Shown: piece after piece, positions 24,788 to 39,200 of the stretch
Position numbering within the stretch: position 1 is the first letter of the stretch
Layout: every line of letters starts with the position of its first letter
Assembly: GCA_964247055.1 (NCBI GenBank)
Contig: OZ176054.1
Coordinates: 8,432,001 to 8,496,000 of the forward strand
Direction of reading: 5' to 3'
Origin: Paragordius varius
Taxonomy: Eukaryota; Nematomorpha
DNA length: 64,000 nt
Notes under the pieces: generated by a model
What the model was told of the DNA's origin: nothing
The model's database searches: none
Seen by the model: only the letters and a program-made list of their open reading frames with translations
Translations under genes and position numbers: made by a program

Positions 24788-27475
24788 CAGGGTTTTTTTA
24801 AACTATGGGTCGCGACCCCATTTGGGGTCGAGCAAAATTATGGGGTGGCGAGTGATAAAAATACAATTTAACAAAAAATGTTTTTTAACTCGTAAAATTA
24901 TTGTAATAAAGAAAAATAACAATCATCGTATATAAATATATCATAAAATTATCTGGTTCGGAAAGACTGTTTATACTAGCATTTCTATTCCGATCATTAT
25001 AATATCTTGTATAAATCTACTATGAATCAGAAGATGTTATAGAAAATTATAAAAATTGTTATTTTTGTCAATCTCTTAAAACCGAAATGATCTTGATAAA
25101 TATTATCATAATTTCTAAGTGTTATTTCGAAGAAACTATGTAAGCATTTCATGTTATTTTCATTTACACTGTATGATTGTGAACGAAGTGCATGTTATTC
25201 CGAATTAGTAAGTTTGGAAAAAATTTCATTTAAACTCTCTGTGTCCCCTGTAACAAGATTTTAGTTTTCTTTTATTTATTTGGAAATTAATTAATCAAAT
25301 ATCACTCCAATATGTTATTTTTATATATTTATCGTATTTTAGGATAAATATATTTTTTCCCATGGATAAATGGAAATTAAATAAGAATGGTAATGACGCA
25401 GATGATAAGCCAACAAACTCTCAACTAGGAGGGAAATGTATTAGAAATGAGACATCTAATTAGCGAAAAAGAAAATATGAGGACTCCTTGCTCAATTTGG
25501 CTTTACATTTCAAAATTGTAAGGGTAATGAACAACCTCTTTGTTTGATCTGCAATGATTCATTGGCTTCGGAGAGTATGAAACCATCAAAATAAAAAAGA
25601 CATCTTGAATCAAAGCATGTTTGGTATGTCAATAAACCTAAAGTTTGAAAGATATATCTTTAAACAAATAAAAGAAAAACATCAAAATATTTATAACCGT
25701 TAATAAAAAATATTTACCATCATATGAAGTTTTATACTGTATTGCCAAAAATAAAAAGGCGTTAACCATTGGAGAAAATCTTGTGTTACCTGCTGTTATT
25801 AAAATGGTAGAAATACTACATGGAAGAAAATAGGGCGATGATATTCAAAAAATTCCTTTGTCGAACGACACTCTCTCGAATAGAAATTCTGATATTAACA
25901 TGGATTAAATAAACAACTTATGACAAGAGTTAAAAAAAGCCCAAAATTTTCGCTTCAGTTGGACGAAACAACTGATATTACTAAATTGGCTCAGTTGTTA
26001 GTATATGTCAGGTACGTTTATAAAGAAAGCGTGGAGAAAGAATTGTTATTTTGTTGTCCTATGGAAGACCATACTACAGGGAAAGACATAAATCGTAAAG
26101 TTGACGAATTTTTAAAAGCAGGAGGTTTAGAATGGAAAAATTGCTGTGAAATATGCACAGATGGTGCCAGAGCGATGACGGCAGAAATATTGATTTTAGA
26201 TCATTAAGCTGCTCATTATGATCATATAACTTTTACTCATTGCCTTATTCACCAAGAGGCTCTTGCAGCAAAAATAATAGCACCAGAATCTAACGATGTG
26301 CTTCAGGATGCTGTTGTCATAAATTTTATTAAGATACATGCCCTTACCAGTCGCTTATTTTTAAATCTCTGTAACAATATGGATTCCAACTACATAAATT
26401 TGTTATTACATTCAGACGTAAGTTTAAAAAGATTATTGTTATTAAAAGACGAGATCGAAATATTTTTAACTGAACGAAAATGTGAATTTGCTGCTTTTTT
26501 TCAAAATGACTTGTGGCTATCCAAGCTCTGTTAATTGTGAGATATTTTTGCTAAATTAATTGATCTTAACTTGTCTTCAAGGAAAAAATTGCGATAAATT
26601 TAATTCAATCAATAAAATTCAAAGTTTTATTAAAAATATCAGCATTTGGAAAAGTAGGGTCGACAAAAATTCGTTTGAAATGTTTTCCAGGTCGACAATT
26701 TTGTAATTGAGAAAATTCATGTAAAACTTTTATTAAAAAACTATTGTACATCACTAAAAGCGCTAGAAATACAGTTCCGGACATATTTTATATTAAATAT
26801 GGATTTACAAAATAGATTGGATTCAAAAGCCGTTTTATATTGGCTTAAGTGAGATTGATCATCTGCCACTTAAGATCAAGAGGAATTTGCAGAGCTTTCG
26901 TGCTCAAACTTAAAACTATAATTCGAAATAAAGTTCTTGACTGAATTCTGGATCGGAACTAGAACTGAACCCACAATCGCCGACTGGCGTTAAATGTACT
27001 TCTGCTATTCAACACCACATATTTATATGAAGTTACTTTCTCAGCTTTAACACACATCAAATCCCTATCTTCAGCGGTAAAGAATGTTGAAGAGGTCTCA
27101 CGTCCAGCAGTTTCAAACATCACATTAGGATTTGATCTGTTATGCCACAAAAAACAGGCACATCCATCTCATTAAATTTTTAACGTAAACTATAATTTAA
27201 TATTTACCACGCAACTACTTGGATATATTCGAGAGAATTAAGACGGTCAGAATCCACTTTTGTTTTTAAAACTATAATATAAACATTTCTATAACATTTT
27301 GTGCAAATTTCAATTTAGATTTTTTTATGTTTCAAAACGAATTCTAAATTTATATGTTTTCATATTATTTATCATCAAAAAATATTAATTTATTTTTCTT
27401 TTATATTTGTTGGGGTCGTTAAGAAACCCGCAATCATAAATGTGGTCTGGAATTAAAAAAGTTTAAGAAGCCCTG
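24788..27475 (+). mobile_element. hAT transposon of ZBED5 type, decayed
   Basis: The left end CAGGGTTTTTTTAAAC and the right end (inward) CAGGGCTTCTTAAAC form the inverted repeats; the flanks ATCTACTG and ATCTAAGG agree at 6 of 8 bases. On the plus strand a transposase starts near 25362 (MDKWKLNKNG) with a KRKYEDSL segment and a broken BED finger. The catalytic region 25920-26207 (FSLQLDETTDI, GKDINRKVDEF, CTDGARAMT) and 26298-26534 (LLLLKDEIEIFLTERK) follow. A dimerisation tail near 26940-27060 reads FCYSTPHIYMKLL. Several stops and frame changes make it inactive. The MFETAGRE frame on the other strand is a shadow. Confidence 0.88.
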
Positions 27476-27483
27476 ATCTAAGG

Positions 27484-28190
27484 TTTATTTTTAAATATAA
27501 TTTTTTAAATATTTTTTCCAAAACATAAAAGGGTGTAACTAATGCTAAAGTGAGTTCATGCTTTCCTAATTAATGCAAATCATATTACGGGCTTTATTTT
27601 TGGTTTATATATTCAACTCAATTAAAACTACTAACGATATATTTTAGTCAAATATTATATGTATGCCAGCCTGATTAATATTATAATTATGTAAAACAAA
27701 ATAAAATTACCCAATCATATCAGATGTAAATCTGTTAAATTAATTACAATGGACATTGATACAGTTTTAAATTTAAAAAAATTTCGCACAAATTTCAAAT
27801 TTATACCGTCATTATTTATATGTATTTTATGTGGCATGATGGACATATGTTAAAGTGTTTTTTGGTTTGGTTATCTTTTTATAAGCGGTCTATAAAAATT
27901 TAAATTTTTTTAGCTCATTAGAGTGTGATCTATAGCTTTAATTATTATCAATCTTTTAAAAGCTTTCCATATATATAAAAAAATGATGAAATTTATATTA
28001 CTATAGGATAATTCTATCTAATGCGTTTTCTACAATCAATTTTTATACGGCTTAACGGGTAAAAAATGCGATTTTTGATTTTGGCTAATAGCAGAAAAAA
28101 TTAAATAACTTTTTTTCCTAATAATTTAACCGCCATTTATATTATTATATTCGTTAAACGAAAGTTTCAAAACTTTTAATTGATGTAAAC
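27484..28190. other. no gene seen
   Basis: AT-rich, without recognisable features. Confidence 0.6.
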
Positions 28191-28412
28191 CCTGGATGTC
28201 CAACATGCGGCCGTCAGAAATATTTCTGCAGCCCGAGTGAAATTTCAATTCCAAATAAATTAAAATTTTTATAAGATATTGATTGCCCTTTGCAATAAAT
28301 AATATTTTTTTTGTAAAATTACACTCTTTTATGTGAAATCCAATAAATTATTAAATAATATCCCAATATATTACAAATGCGGCCCGCTAAGTCATTTATG
28401 TTGGAAACCCAT
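28191..28412. mobile_element. hAT MITE (TGTCCAAC type), diverged
   Basis: Ends CTGGATGTCCAACATGCGGC and, inward from the right, GGGTTTCCAACATAAATGAC. It is the same family as 10625 and 24041. Exact ends and duplication are unclear. Confidence 0.6.
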
Positions 28413-29422
28413 AATTTAAACATATACATTTTTTTGGGCACACCGTAATTGTTGAATGAAACTAAATTAAATGATATATAAATATTTGCGAAAAAAATGA
28501 TTATTTAATATGTAATAAAACTTTGTAGCGGCTGGAATTTTTTTAATTTCCATTTTTTTTCTTTCCCTTAATTTAAATATTTGTGCTGCTTTGTGTGACT
28601 TCTTCTAATTCCAACAATGTTTTGTCTGACTTATGGTCAATGTTAATTTATTATGGCATTTAATTATTTTTTGTAATTAATTTCTTATTTTTTTGCCCTT
28701 TTCCGTTAAAGTTTTTAAAAAGGAAGGATAAACTCTTTTTGTTAAAAAATATTAATCAGCGTAAATTAAAAAAAGTCATTAAAAGATTTAGATTAAAAAA
28801 TGTTGTTTTTACTTAGTCAGATCTATGAAACCACCTCAAACCATTTTACTTATTAAATGTGATAATCCCATGACTTATAAATTTTATTTTATAACCGGAT
28901 GTTTTTAAAATGTATAACCTGTAATTTTAGAAAGAAGAGGACTTCTTTTCTTTAAATTTTAGTATCATCAATGCAATATTAAATAAAATATTAGCTTTAC
29001 AAAACCAAGCTGGATTATTAAATTACTTTAATATTTTTAATTTTTTTAAAAAATAATCGCTTTACGAATGTTTTTTTAGGCGAAATGTAAAAGTCATAAC
29101 CATTTTTATTGTGTAATATCATATTGCGTGACAAAATTATTTTATACATATTTCTTCATACTGATATAAATATTTATTGCTTTTTTCACCTGATAAATAC
29201 TATTAATACTAATAATTAAATTTATTTGGTAAAAATAAAGAAATAAGGATTAAAATCACCCTAACGAGCTAAAAATGTTTGCATCATTAAAAGTGGATGG
29301 CTAATAAGATTTTTTATGTTCATTATGACTGATAAATTATTTATGATAGATAGTTCGGGATAAATATTGTATAAAAAAAGTTTTTTCAGGTTATTCCCCT
29401 TAAATACTTATATATTTATATA

Positions 29423-29467
<45 letters not shown>

Positions 29468-29782
29468 ATAATTAATATATTATCATTGTTTTTATAAAAC
29501 TAGCCTTTTGGCAAGCTGTAGGTATTGAATATTGCATGGCGCTAAAAAAAATTTATAAACATTTTAATACCGAATATATAGATTACTATGTTAAGTAAAA
29601 ATAAACGAAATTCGCCATTCAAAAAATATTTTTTTGGATATTAGTATCTATTGTCAATAAGCCAATGTGCCGAGTTGAGATATTAACCACTCCACATAGA
29701 AAGTGGTCAGACTTAAACAAATCAAACATATGTAATATTCTTTTAAGAATTTTCAACGTTCAATTCCAGGTGAAAGAAATAT
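28413..29782. other. no gene; TA microsatellite
   Basis: AT-rich sequence with a long TA/ATGTA run at about 29400-29465. No coding frame. Confidence 0.6.
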
Positions 29783-30003
29783 TATACCATTTACAATTCA
29801 AATTCACCCTAAAAATAAATTTGTTTTCGGGATAATATAACTCATCATTAATATGAAATGTATTTTTACGACATAGTTTATTATTTTTTCAGCATTATAT
29901 TAATTTTAAACAGAATTTCATATTTTAAAAAAATTATTAAATAAAGGTAATTTGTAATCCTAAAAAACACATTAGGGTGAATTTGTACTGTAAATTGTAT
30001 ATA
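29783..30003. mobile_element. minimal foldback element
   Basis: Left end TATACCATTTACAATTCAAA, right end TTTGTACTGTAAATTGTATA. Each arm has one unit (CAAATTCACCCTAA; TTAGGGTGAATTTG). The core is homologous to the element at 11180 (TTTTTCA.CAT.ATATTAATTTTAAAC). About 220 bp, the shortest of the family here. Confidence 0.7.
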
Positions 30004-30952
30004 TTACTATAACTATGCATTAAAAAAATAATATTTAAATATTCAAAACATTCGTGTTAAAAGCCGCATTTATGCAAAAGCCAAAACTACATATTTATGA
30101 AATGCTATGACTCCTGTCGGTATAAAATATTTTAGTTATAATAACAAATTGTTGTTTTTTGCATGACTATGTTACATTTATGTACCTAGAGCTTGGCAGA
30201 AGGCTAGTTTTAAACCGTTGTTAATAATTAATTATTTTACCAAAAAATCGCAATATAATACTAAATATAAAGCTGTATTTTACCCCCTCTCATTATTCCA
30301 CATTAAAAATCATTTTTTTCGAAGCCAGTAAGGGTATTGCGTTGGTTAGGACTGACAGAATTATTCATTCCGTTTTTTTTGCATGGTGTTAATAGGGAGG
30401 GCCTTACTGTTTTTTGCAACATATATTAATAATTTATAGTTCAGCAATGAATACAGTCACAATCCCAACAGATTTCAAATGGATTAAAAATTAATGTAGT
30501 TATTTTCTCAATTTTAAAAATATTTAAAACTTTAATATTCAATAATTTTGCCGCACAATATATTCATCACTAATGACAATTTTTGTGCATTCAAACTTAA
30601 GTTATAATCATGTAAAGAGACATAATCTGGAAAAAGTGCTTTATACTGTTTTATATATGTTGCTAAAAAGTAACTCCATTTTGTTTAAATTTTCATATAT
30701 AAATTATTTTTTTAAAGGTTAATATATGTAATTACTTTTATAAATACTTAGCAGCTTTTGCGTTTACATAAGGGACACTCAGCTATTTAAACGGGTGTCA
30801 AATATGCCAAATTCATATGTTCTGTTTTTTTACTATACATATCAAGAAAATAATTATAAAGTTTTTTAAAAAAATGTCGGCTAAATGCAATTTTTAATTA
30901 TGAAAAAATGTGAAAAAAATGTTCTAACTTTAATTATCTTATAAGCTTTTAT
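30004..30952. other. no gene seen
   Basis: AT-rich, no recognisable feature. Confidence 0.55.
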
Positions 30953-32560
30953 CAGTGGTTCTTAACCTTTTTATTGTTCATGCCCCACCAAATTGAAAAT
31001 ACTCTTGCGCCCTCCTCAAAAAAATCCAAGATAAAAATGTAAAATATATTATAATATTATAAAAATTCCAATCAATGAGATCCTTATATCTGCATTTTGT
31101 AAATATTTTTTCCATATCGGTGATGAATTTAGATATTCGAAATCCTTCAATTTGTTTCTAGTTTTATTTTTATATAATTCTCCAAATTTTTCGCGTGATC
31201 TTATAGGCTTCTTAATAAGGTTGGGAGGGACCTAACCCAAAGCTAATATAAAAAAACGCTTGACAAACACGAAAAATATTTGAAACAATGATTGAATCCA
31301 TATAATTTCAATTTTGACGAATTCTTCAGAGCCAGGTTATTTTTGTAAACGTGAACATAGGGCCAAACCCAATAATTCAAAGGGTTCTAATCTTATCTTT
31401 ATATGGGAAATAACTAAAACCCAATATTGAATCCATATAAACTTAAAGTGAAATTGCATTAGAGCCACATTATTATATCTGATTGAATCCATAAGGTTTT
31501 TTATGAATTCTTCAGAGCCTTGTTATTATTATATGGCTACGTATTTAATATAGGGTTATACCCAATAATTCAAAAGGCGCTAATCTTATCTTTATATGGG
31601 AAATAACTAAAAACCATTATTGAATCCATATATGCTTCGAGTAAAATTGCATTAGAGCCACGTATTATTATATACTGGCGCATTTTACAGAGATGGCGCT
31701 GGCAGGGGTTAAAAAGCGCCGGTTTAAAGGTTTTTTTAAATGGCGAATACCTAAAATCATGATTTATATAGTCTCATAACTTTGGCTTACAGTAGCTTTA
31801 AAACCACGTAATTTTCATATGGCATATTTAACATATGTTCTACCATCCCAGAGGTAAATTGGAAAGACACATTGAGCTGAAATTTCTACTATCCTAAAAT
31901 TTGAAACGATGATTTAATTTAAATGGTCGCATAACTTGTGTCCATATATCTTTAAAGCATGGTTATTTCTATGTGGGGGCACATTTTACATAGAAGGGAT
32001 CCCTCTGTCTAGGAGCTTATTTTAAAAAGGCACAAAGCCAAAATCATTGCCTTTATTGGAAATGACCTAATGCTTATTGAATCCATATGGCTAAATAACT
32101 TTGGCGAAACATGCTACAACCACCTTTAGCTCTATATGGATTTACATGTGTTGACGCCCCTCCCGGGTGACATAAAAAATAAACCCAAGAGTAAGATTTC
32201 TGCTTTCATACGGGGAAAAATCAAACTATGATTTTATTACATGATTTCATAAATTAAAATCAGTTTCAAGGTCATGCTATTTTTAAGTCTTGGCGTAATA
32301 AACATAGAGTAGAGGGAGCCCAACACAGGGGGGGGGTGATTAAATAAACACTTTTTAGCATCATAGATAAAGAGATGCTTAAAAAAGTTGTTTTTGGAAA
32401 CTTAGTTTTTTTTGCAGAAAAATCATTTCGTCGGAAATGGGGGATTTGAAAATGTACACCGACCAAGTTTGGCTCATTCACTAAAAAATAAAATAAATTG
32501 ATGATTGAATTGATTGGGCCCACACGTTTACGGTATATTTGTGCAAAAACACTCTCCTTT
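30953..32560 (-). repeat. hAT-like end followed by diverged satellite-type repeats
   Basis: Starts with CAGTGGTTCTTAACCTTTTT and CATGCCCCACC, a typical hAT terminus. From about 31240 to 32180 it repeats, with drift, ATTGAATCCATAT and GGAAATAACTAAAA (31292, 31421, 31477, 31618). This resembles the opposite strand of the 155-bp units in the Helitron-like copies. No right terminus and no transposase are seen. Frames here are chance. Confidence 0.45.
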
Positions 32561-32745
32561 TTTAATTCCTTACATACAAGGACTAACTGAGGGGCAAATT
32601 TAAAAAGGTGGCTCGACTATAATCAACGCATTTTTAATATCCACAAGCTTTTCATAAATATAGGTAAGTAATTATTTTTTGACACTTTGCAAATATGTTT
32701 TTTCAATTATATAAATGTTACATGCAAACATTTTATAATTAAATA

Positions 32746-33305
32746 TTAACATTTGGATACAACACATTCATTTCAGTCCTTCGATTCAAATAGGGGTAGT
32801 TGGATACCCCAGGCCTGTTTAAAATTAAATAATTCTAAAAATATGGAATGAATTGACACGATGGCAAAATTTTGCACAATTATAACATTATTGAACCGAA
32901 ATATATAAAAAAATTCATTCAAAAATTGATATTACTTTTTTTAGAATCCTCAAGGTAAAAATTTAGTCAACATGACATGTGTGCATTGGCTAAATTTAAA
33001 AATAATACAAAATAAACGATTTTTTCTGTTCGATCAATGTTAGATGTGATTTAACTGAAAATTTAGCTTTCATATTAGCTTTAAAATCAAATAAACACGA
33101 TATTTTGCCAAAATGTTGTGAAATAAAAATGGCGTCGAAGTAGTTTAATGTGAGACTTTTTTTTAAAACCAAATTTTTTTTAGATATTTCGGCTTATTTT
33201 ATGATAAAGCATAATATAAAATTGAGCCCGTTTTTTTTCAGTAGTTTTTTAAAAAAATTTAACTTTAATATAGTCTGGTGTTAGATACCCTTTGAATAGA
33301 AGTGA
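32746..33305 (+). mobile_element. hairpin-ended element, copy 1
   Basis: Starts TTAACATTTGGATAC and carries AGGGGTAGTTGGATACCCCA near 32792. At the far end are GTTAGATACCC and TTTGAATAGAAGTGA. About 560 bp, no ORF. It is the same family as 52963-54127 and 55302-55808. Confidence 0.65.
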
Positions 33306-34778
33306 GAAAAAATAGCCAAAAATTTAACGAGAATAGATTATTTTCTTAATTTTATAAGTTAAACTGATATGGTTATTAACGCCACAAGGTATATATTTAA
33401 AAATGTCCGTGTGGGATATCAAACTACCCTATATTTTATCAAAGTTTTAAATCCGTCCAGATAGAGATTTTATTTTTTGATTCTAAAAATTTGTCATTTT
33501 TGGAAATTTTTTGCGCTTTGCACATTATTGCACGTATTTCCTGAATTAATTGTTTTTTAAATATAAATATGTACCACTTGTTCAAATAACTATTTATACA
33601 AGTATATACATTTTGATTAAAAAATTAAGAAATATACATTTTAATCAATATTTCGAAAAGAAAATGGAATTTTATTTTCATTTGTATTTGTTTTGTCATT
33701 GTGAACATTATTTAATGAACATTTTATGCGCGAGATAGCTAAAAATTACACGAATCCTGTTCTATCCTATCCTATTTTTTCAGTGATTTATGGCATCAAT
33801 TATTCCATATAAATGCTATATTTGACTTTTTTTCCATGTCAAAAAATCATTTCTTTATCCAGAATTATAGATATTTAGATTATGAAAATTAAAATATTAT
33901 TTTACATAATCAGGATGGTAATTTATCATTCGCATGCACTCTGATTAAAATCCAATCATCTAATTTATCATTTTTACAAGAAAAATATATTTACTCAATG
34001 ACAAATTACATTTTAGACAAAAATTTTATTTTTTTTAGATTGTCCATATTTGGGGAATTTCCCAATTAATATAATATTAATTTTTTATTCTGAAATTGAT
34101 ATATTTTATATTTTTTAACAAAATAACGCTTCTAATATTATATTATTTTGTATATCTCCATATAATAATTGAACATATACAATACACATTATTACTATGG
34201 AATACGTTGCAGATATTATATTGTATCTTCCTTCCTTCGTTATACCAACCAATATTTATTTAAATTGCAATTAATAAAAAAAGTACTTTTTAATTAGCTC
34301 TTTTATTGATAATATTTATACATGTGAAGAAGTATATTAATATCAGAAATATGATAATATGTATATATTTTATAGTTTAATTAGTAATAGATAGCTAGCT
34401 AAATAATGCAACATTAATGATACAAAACTAGTACTTACATATATCTATAAGTATGTTGAAAGTTTTCTTTTCTAAAACACATTCATTTCCATTATAAACA
34501 ATTTTTTTTATTTTATAAAATTCCAATATATCCCTACACTTGAAATGATCAAGATTTTATTATTTTGCACGTATTCCTGTTAAATCTATTTTCGCATCTT
34601 TATATGATATGTCTCTGATGTAGATAGACATTTAGGCAGGCATATATTATATCGCAAAATTTTCCCTTTTTTTTCAATCCTTGTTCCGAAACAAAATAAA
34701 TTAATTAATTAATTCTTTGAAAAAAGCGAAAATTGCTAATTCCCAACAAAGGAAAAAACCGCGCGAGCAAACGACACA
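33306..34778. other. upstream flank of the GPCR gene
   Basis: AT-rich, ends TTAATTAATTAATT and short A-tracts near 34700. No TATA box or initiator can be singled out. The 62-codon frame at 33550 is chance. Confidence 0.5.
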
Positions 34779-36161
34779 ATGTTTCAATTTTCTTTGATGA
34801 TAACTCTTATTTTAGGCTTTTCAATACTAAATCCCTCCTCTATCGTTTCATTTATATTATCTAATGTTACAAATAATGGTAATGGTAATAAAACTATTTT
34901 GAAAAATATGTCATTGGCACATCCACCTCAACAACCCCAACACTTACCGGAGGAAAGATTCAAATTTTTTTTCTACATGACATGTATGCCCATCATAATT
35001 ATCCTGGGTATATTTGGAAATATTTGTATCATATTGGTTTGTTCGTTACAAAAAACAACTTCCACTGGATACAGGTATAGCACATATTTAGTTATAGTTA
35101 AATTTAATATTTTATCCTACGATAGATATAATAACCATACAAAATATCATTGTGCATAATTTTTATGGGCCCTGATGTGATATAATATAGTTTTAGTTAT
35201 GGTACGAATGAATTTAAACCACATGATTCCCAAATCCCTATAAATATTTTTTCTGTTAATTATGTAGCATTCCTCGGCATTTTAGGCCACATGCATTCTA
35301 ATGTAGCAATTTTAAGTTATAAAATTGATCGGGCACTTATGAAAAAATAAACAAAGAACCGTTTAGTTTTTTATGAAAAATTAATCGTAGAAAATATTGA
35401 TAATAATTTATTTCGGATTATTTGAATTATGAATATGTTACTAATCTTCTTTATGTTGTCACTTTACATTTCTGTTTGTTTGATTAATTTTTGCTAAAAT
35501 ATAGTATATTGTATAGGATTAAATATTTTTTGGGCAACATTGTACTAAAAATTTTTTTGACTTTTAACACCTCTTATACAAAAGTATTATAAGTACAAGA
35601 ATTTTTTGTGCAAATTCATGGATCCATTTACATGCACTCATATTCTTTTTTATATTAAATATCATCACTGAATTATTTAAAATTTAGAGCTCCCTCCACT
35701 TAAGTCATTGTTTATATATTTTTGGATTAATGAATACAACTTTGATATCTCATTCTTAATAATTTTTCATCTTTCGTTTAAATTTAATTAAAAATAATAT
35801 TTATTAAGCCATGTAAAAAATTAACTAAACTAACTAACTGTTTAAGATCATTTATATTCTATAAGGATATTATGCTATTGTGTGCAATTATGAAAGCGTT
35901 TATAAGTTATTAATACCTCCTAAATCATTTTCGTGATACAAAAAATTTTGATATCATGTTGCTTATATTCCTACAAGATAATTATTATTGCTATTCTTAA
36001 TATTTTTTGATCATTTTTTTATGCATATTTAATTAATTTTTGGTTTTTAGTTCCATATAATGTTGCTTCTTGTGACATACAAAAAGAGGAGACAGACGAC
36101 TGTCAGCCTATCCTCATTTATTAAGACTTTTATATGTTTTAAGAGTGTAATTTGGAAAATT

Positions 36162-36201
<40 letters not shown>

Positions 36202-39200
36202 ATAAACTATCAGAATCGTGCTGCTAATATGGTTAATTGAATTTGACATTTCGATATACAACACATTTATATAGATATATAAACACCATACCTTGAGACA
36301 AATGCGCTAGGGAATATATATATATATATATATATCGCTCCAATCCCTCAAATATACAAAAATAGTCTAGAAAAAACTAATTTGTGGTAATTATTGCGTT
36401 AAAATGATATTAATATTGTCGTTAACTAGAGATGACGGTTTAATCACATTAAACATATCTATTAAAATTTCTTTTGTGAATTTTATTAATGTTTAATATA
36501 TTTAGGATGTCTTAAATCCAATTTTTAAACGTACTAAAAAGGGGAATAGATACTTTTTGCACTTAAACATTATTTTAACTTTTTTGACTGCTATTTCTGA
36601 TATTCAACTTTATTTACATGATCTTAGAATTTAAATATATGATTTAAAAAACATTGGCTTTAACTTAACAACCTCTTACTCGTTAGTTCTGCGGTAAAAA
36701 CGAATATGACAAATGGTGATAAGCCACATAAATCAATATATTTTGAAAAAGCATAATACCTGAAGAAGGTAACATCAAAAGTTACCATAATTTTACCGCT
36801 ATAAGCAAAAAATTTTAACATGAAATTATTGGAATGATATCTTATGGTACTATATAATATATATATATATAAAATAATGGTATTTTTACTAAAAAAAGTT
36901 AAATTTCGTATTAATCAATGGAAAAGTAATTGTAGTCTTTAACAATATTTTACAATATGTTATTTAACATTCATTTGCACATTTATATTTGGACTATTCT
37001 TATATTAAAGATTAAATGGCCAAAACGTAAAAACAAATTGAAAAAAACAGTCATACTTTTTAAATCCAACATTTTCCATATAAATCAAATAACAAATGTA
37101 AAATATATAATTAAATCCGTTACCAATTGACAACGTAATTGCTTTTTGTTTTACCTAAAAAATATGAGTGTTTATCTAAAAAAAGATTTGTATTTTAGTT
37201 TATACGTTTTCTACCGCAAACGTGGAAAACATTTCTAAATCACAAGAAAACTTAAAAAGCAGCATGAAAATCCTGATGCATTTTTGGAACAGAATTAATG
37301 TTTTTCATCGGTTTTGTGTGCACTGTTAAAATTGATTGCGTCTATATTTTAACACTCTCAAATCTAATAATATTTATTGGCAATATATTTTTACAAATGC
37401 GACCTGTCGGTTTTTTGAAATGAAAATGCGGCCCGCGAAGCCATTTATGTGCGGCTCTCCAAAATAGTTATGCAGTCCGCGAGAAATTTTAAAAAATACC
37501 AAATATAAAATTTTTTAATTAGAAAATTCCTATTTACAAAATCTAAGTAAAATTCATGATTCTTAAACAAATTATCTGAGTAAGTTTTCCCAAATTTTGG
37601 CAATGAACTAGCAAAAATTGTTAAAATATATAAAGTACTAGCGTGAATCTCGTGCTGCTACGCAGCCCGAGGAAGTCCTTCGGACTTCTGGGGGGGGGGG
37701 GGTTCGAAGTTTGGATTTGAATGGGTCTACCGTTTTTCCTGTAGATCACAGCCAGCATTTTCCATTTTTATAAATATATAGATTACCATAAATAATGTTT
37801 TAATATCCATATATCTTTTAACATGCTATACATATGATAGATACTCCTTACTCAGCAGCTATCATCAAAGAAACGCTTGACTAAAATTTTTGCCTTTTAA
37901 CAGGGAATACGTGGAATCTTTATTGAATTTTTACGGTCTCATACCTAGGGCGAAAAATCGATTTAGAAAATTATTTTTGTGGACTTTGTTTTTTGAAAAA
38001 AATGGCATTTTACGGGGGGAGCGGGTAAAAAGAGGGCCTAAATCAAAAAAGTGACTCGACTATGTTCGGCGCAATCGAAAATAAGTAAACAAAAATCATA
38101 TTTGAAATTGAATGGTCCAACACGTTCTCCGGAAAATTGTCTCAAAAACACGATTTTGTGGACTTCTGTTTTCAAAAAAAACCCGTTTTTCATACGGGGT
38201 GGGCCCGAACTGGGGGCCTATTTCAAAAAAAGGGCGAAGCTATTGTCGGGACATTTATTAATGATTATATTTTTTCGATATTTGGATTTGATTGGGTCTA
38301 CCGGTTTTCCTGTACCAGATCACAAAGCCAGCATTTTCCATTTTTATAAATATATAGATGAGGATAAATAATGTATTAATATCCATATATCTTTTAACAT
38401 GCTATACATATGATAGATACTCCTTACTCAGCATCTATCATCAAAGAAACGCTTGACTAAAATTTTTGCCTTTTAACAGGCAATACGAAAAATCTTTCTC
38501 GAATTTTTACAGTCTCATACCGTGGGCAAAAAAATACAATCAAAAAAATATTTTTGTGGACTGTTTTTTTTGAAAAAAATGGCATTTTACGGGGGTAGCG
38601 GGTAAAAAGAGGGCCTAAATCAAAAAAGTGACTCGACTATGTTCGGCGCAATCGAAAATAAGTAAACAAAAATCATATTTGAAATTGAATGGTCCAACAC
38701 GTTCTCCAAAAAATTGACTTAACCCATTTTTCACACGGGGTGGGCCCGAACTGGGGACCTAATTCCAAAAAAGGGCGAAGCTATTGTCGGGGCATTCATT
38801 AATGATTAAATTTTTTCGATGTTTGGATTTGAATGGGTTCACCGGTTTTCCGGAAACAGATCACAAAGTTATATGAAAAATCAGTTTTTAGCGGGTAGCT
38901 CCTTACCCAGCAGCTATCATCAAATAAACGGTAGACTAAAATTTTTGCCTTTTAACAGGGAATACGTGGAATCCATATAGAATTTTTACGGTCTCATACC
39001 TAGGGCGAAAAATCGATTTAAAAAATTATTTTTGTGGACTTTGTTTTTTGAAAATGTGGCATTTTACGGGGGGAGCGGGTAAAAAGAGGGCCTAAATCAA
39101 AAAAGTGGCTCGGCTATGTTCGGCGCAATCGAAAATAAGTAAACAATAATCATATTTGAAATTGAATGGTCCAACACGTTCTCCGGAAAATTGTCTCAAA

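Noticed and set aside
26959-27150. Minus-strand frame in the 24788 hAT
   Set aside because: Antisense of the transposase dimerisation tail.
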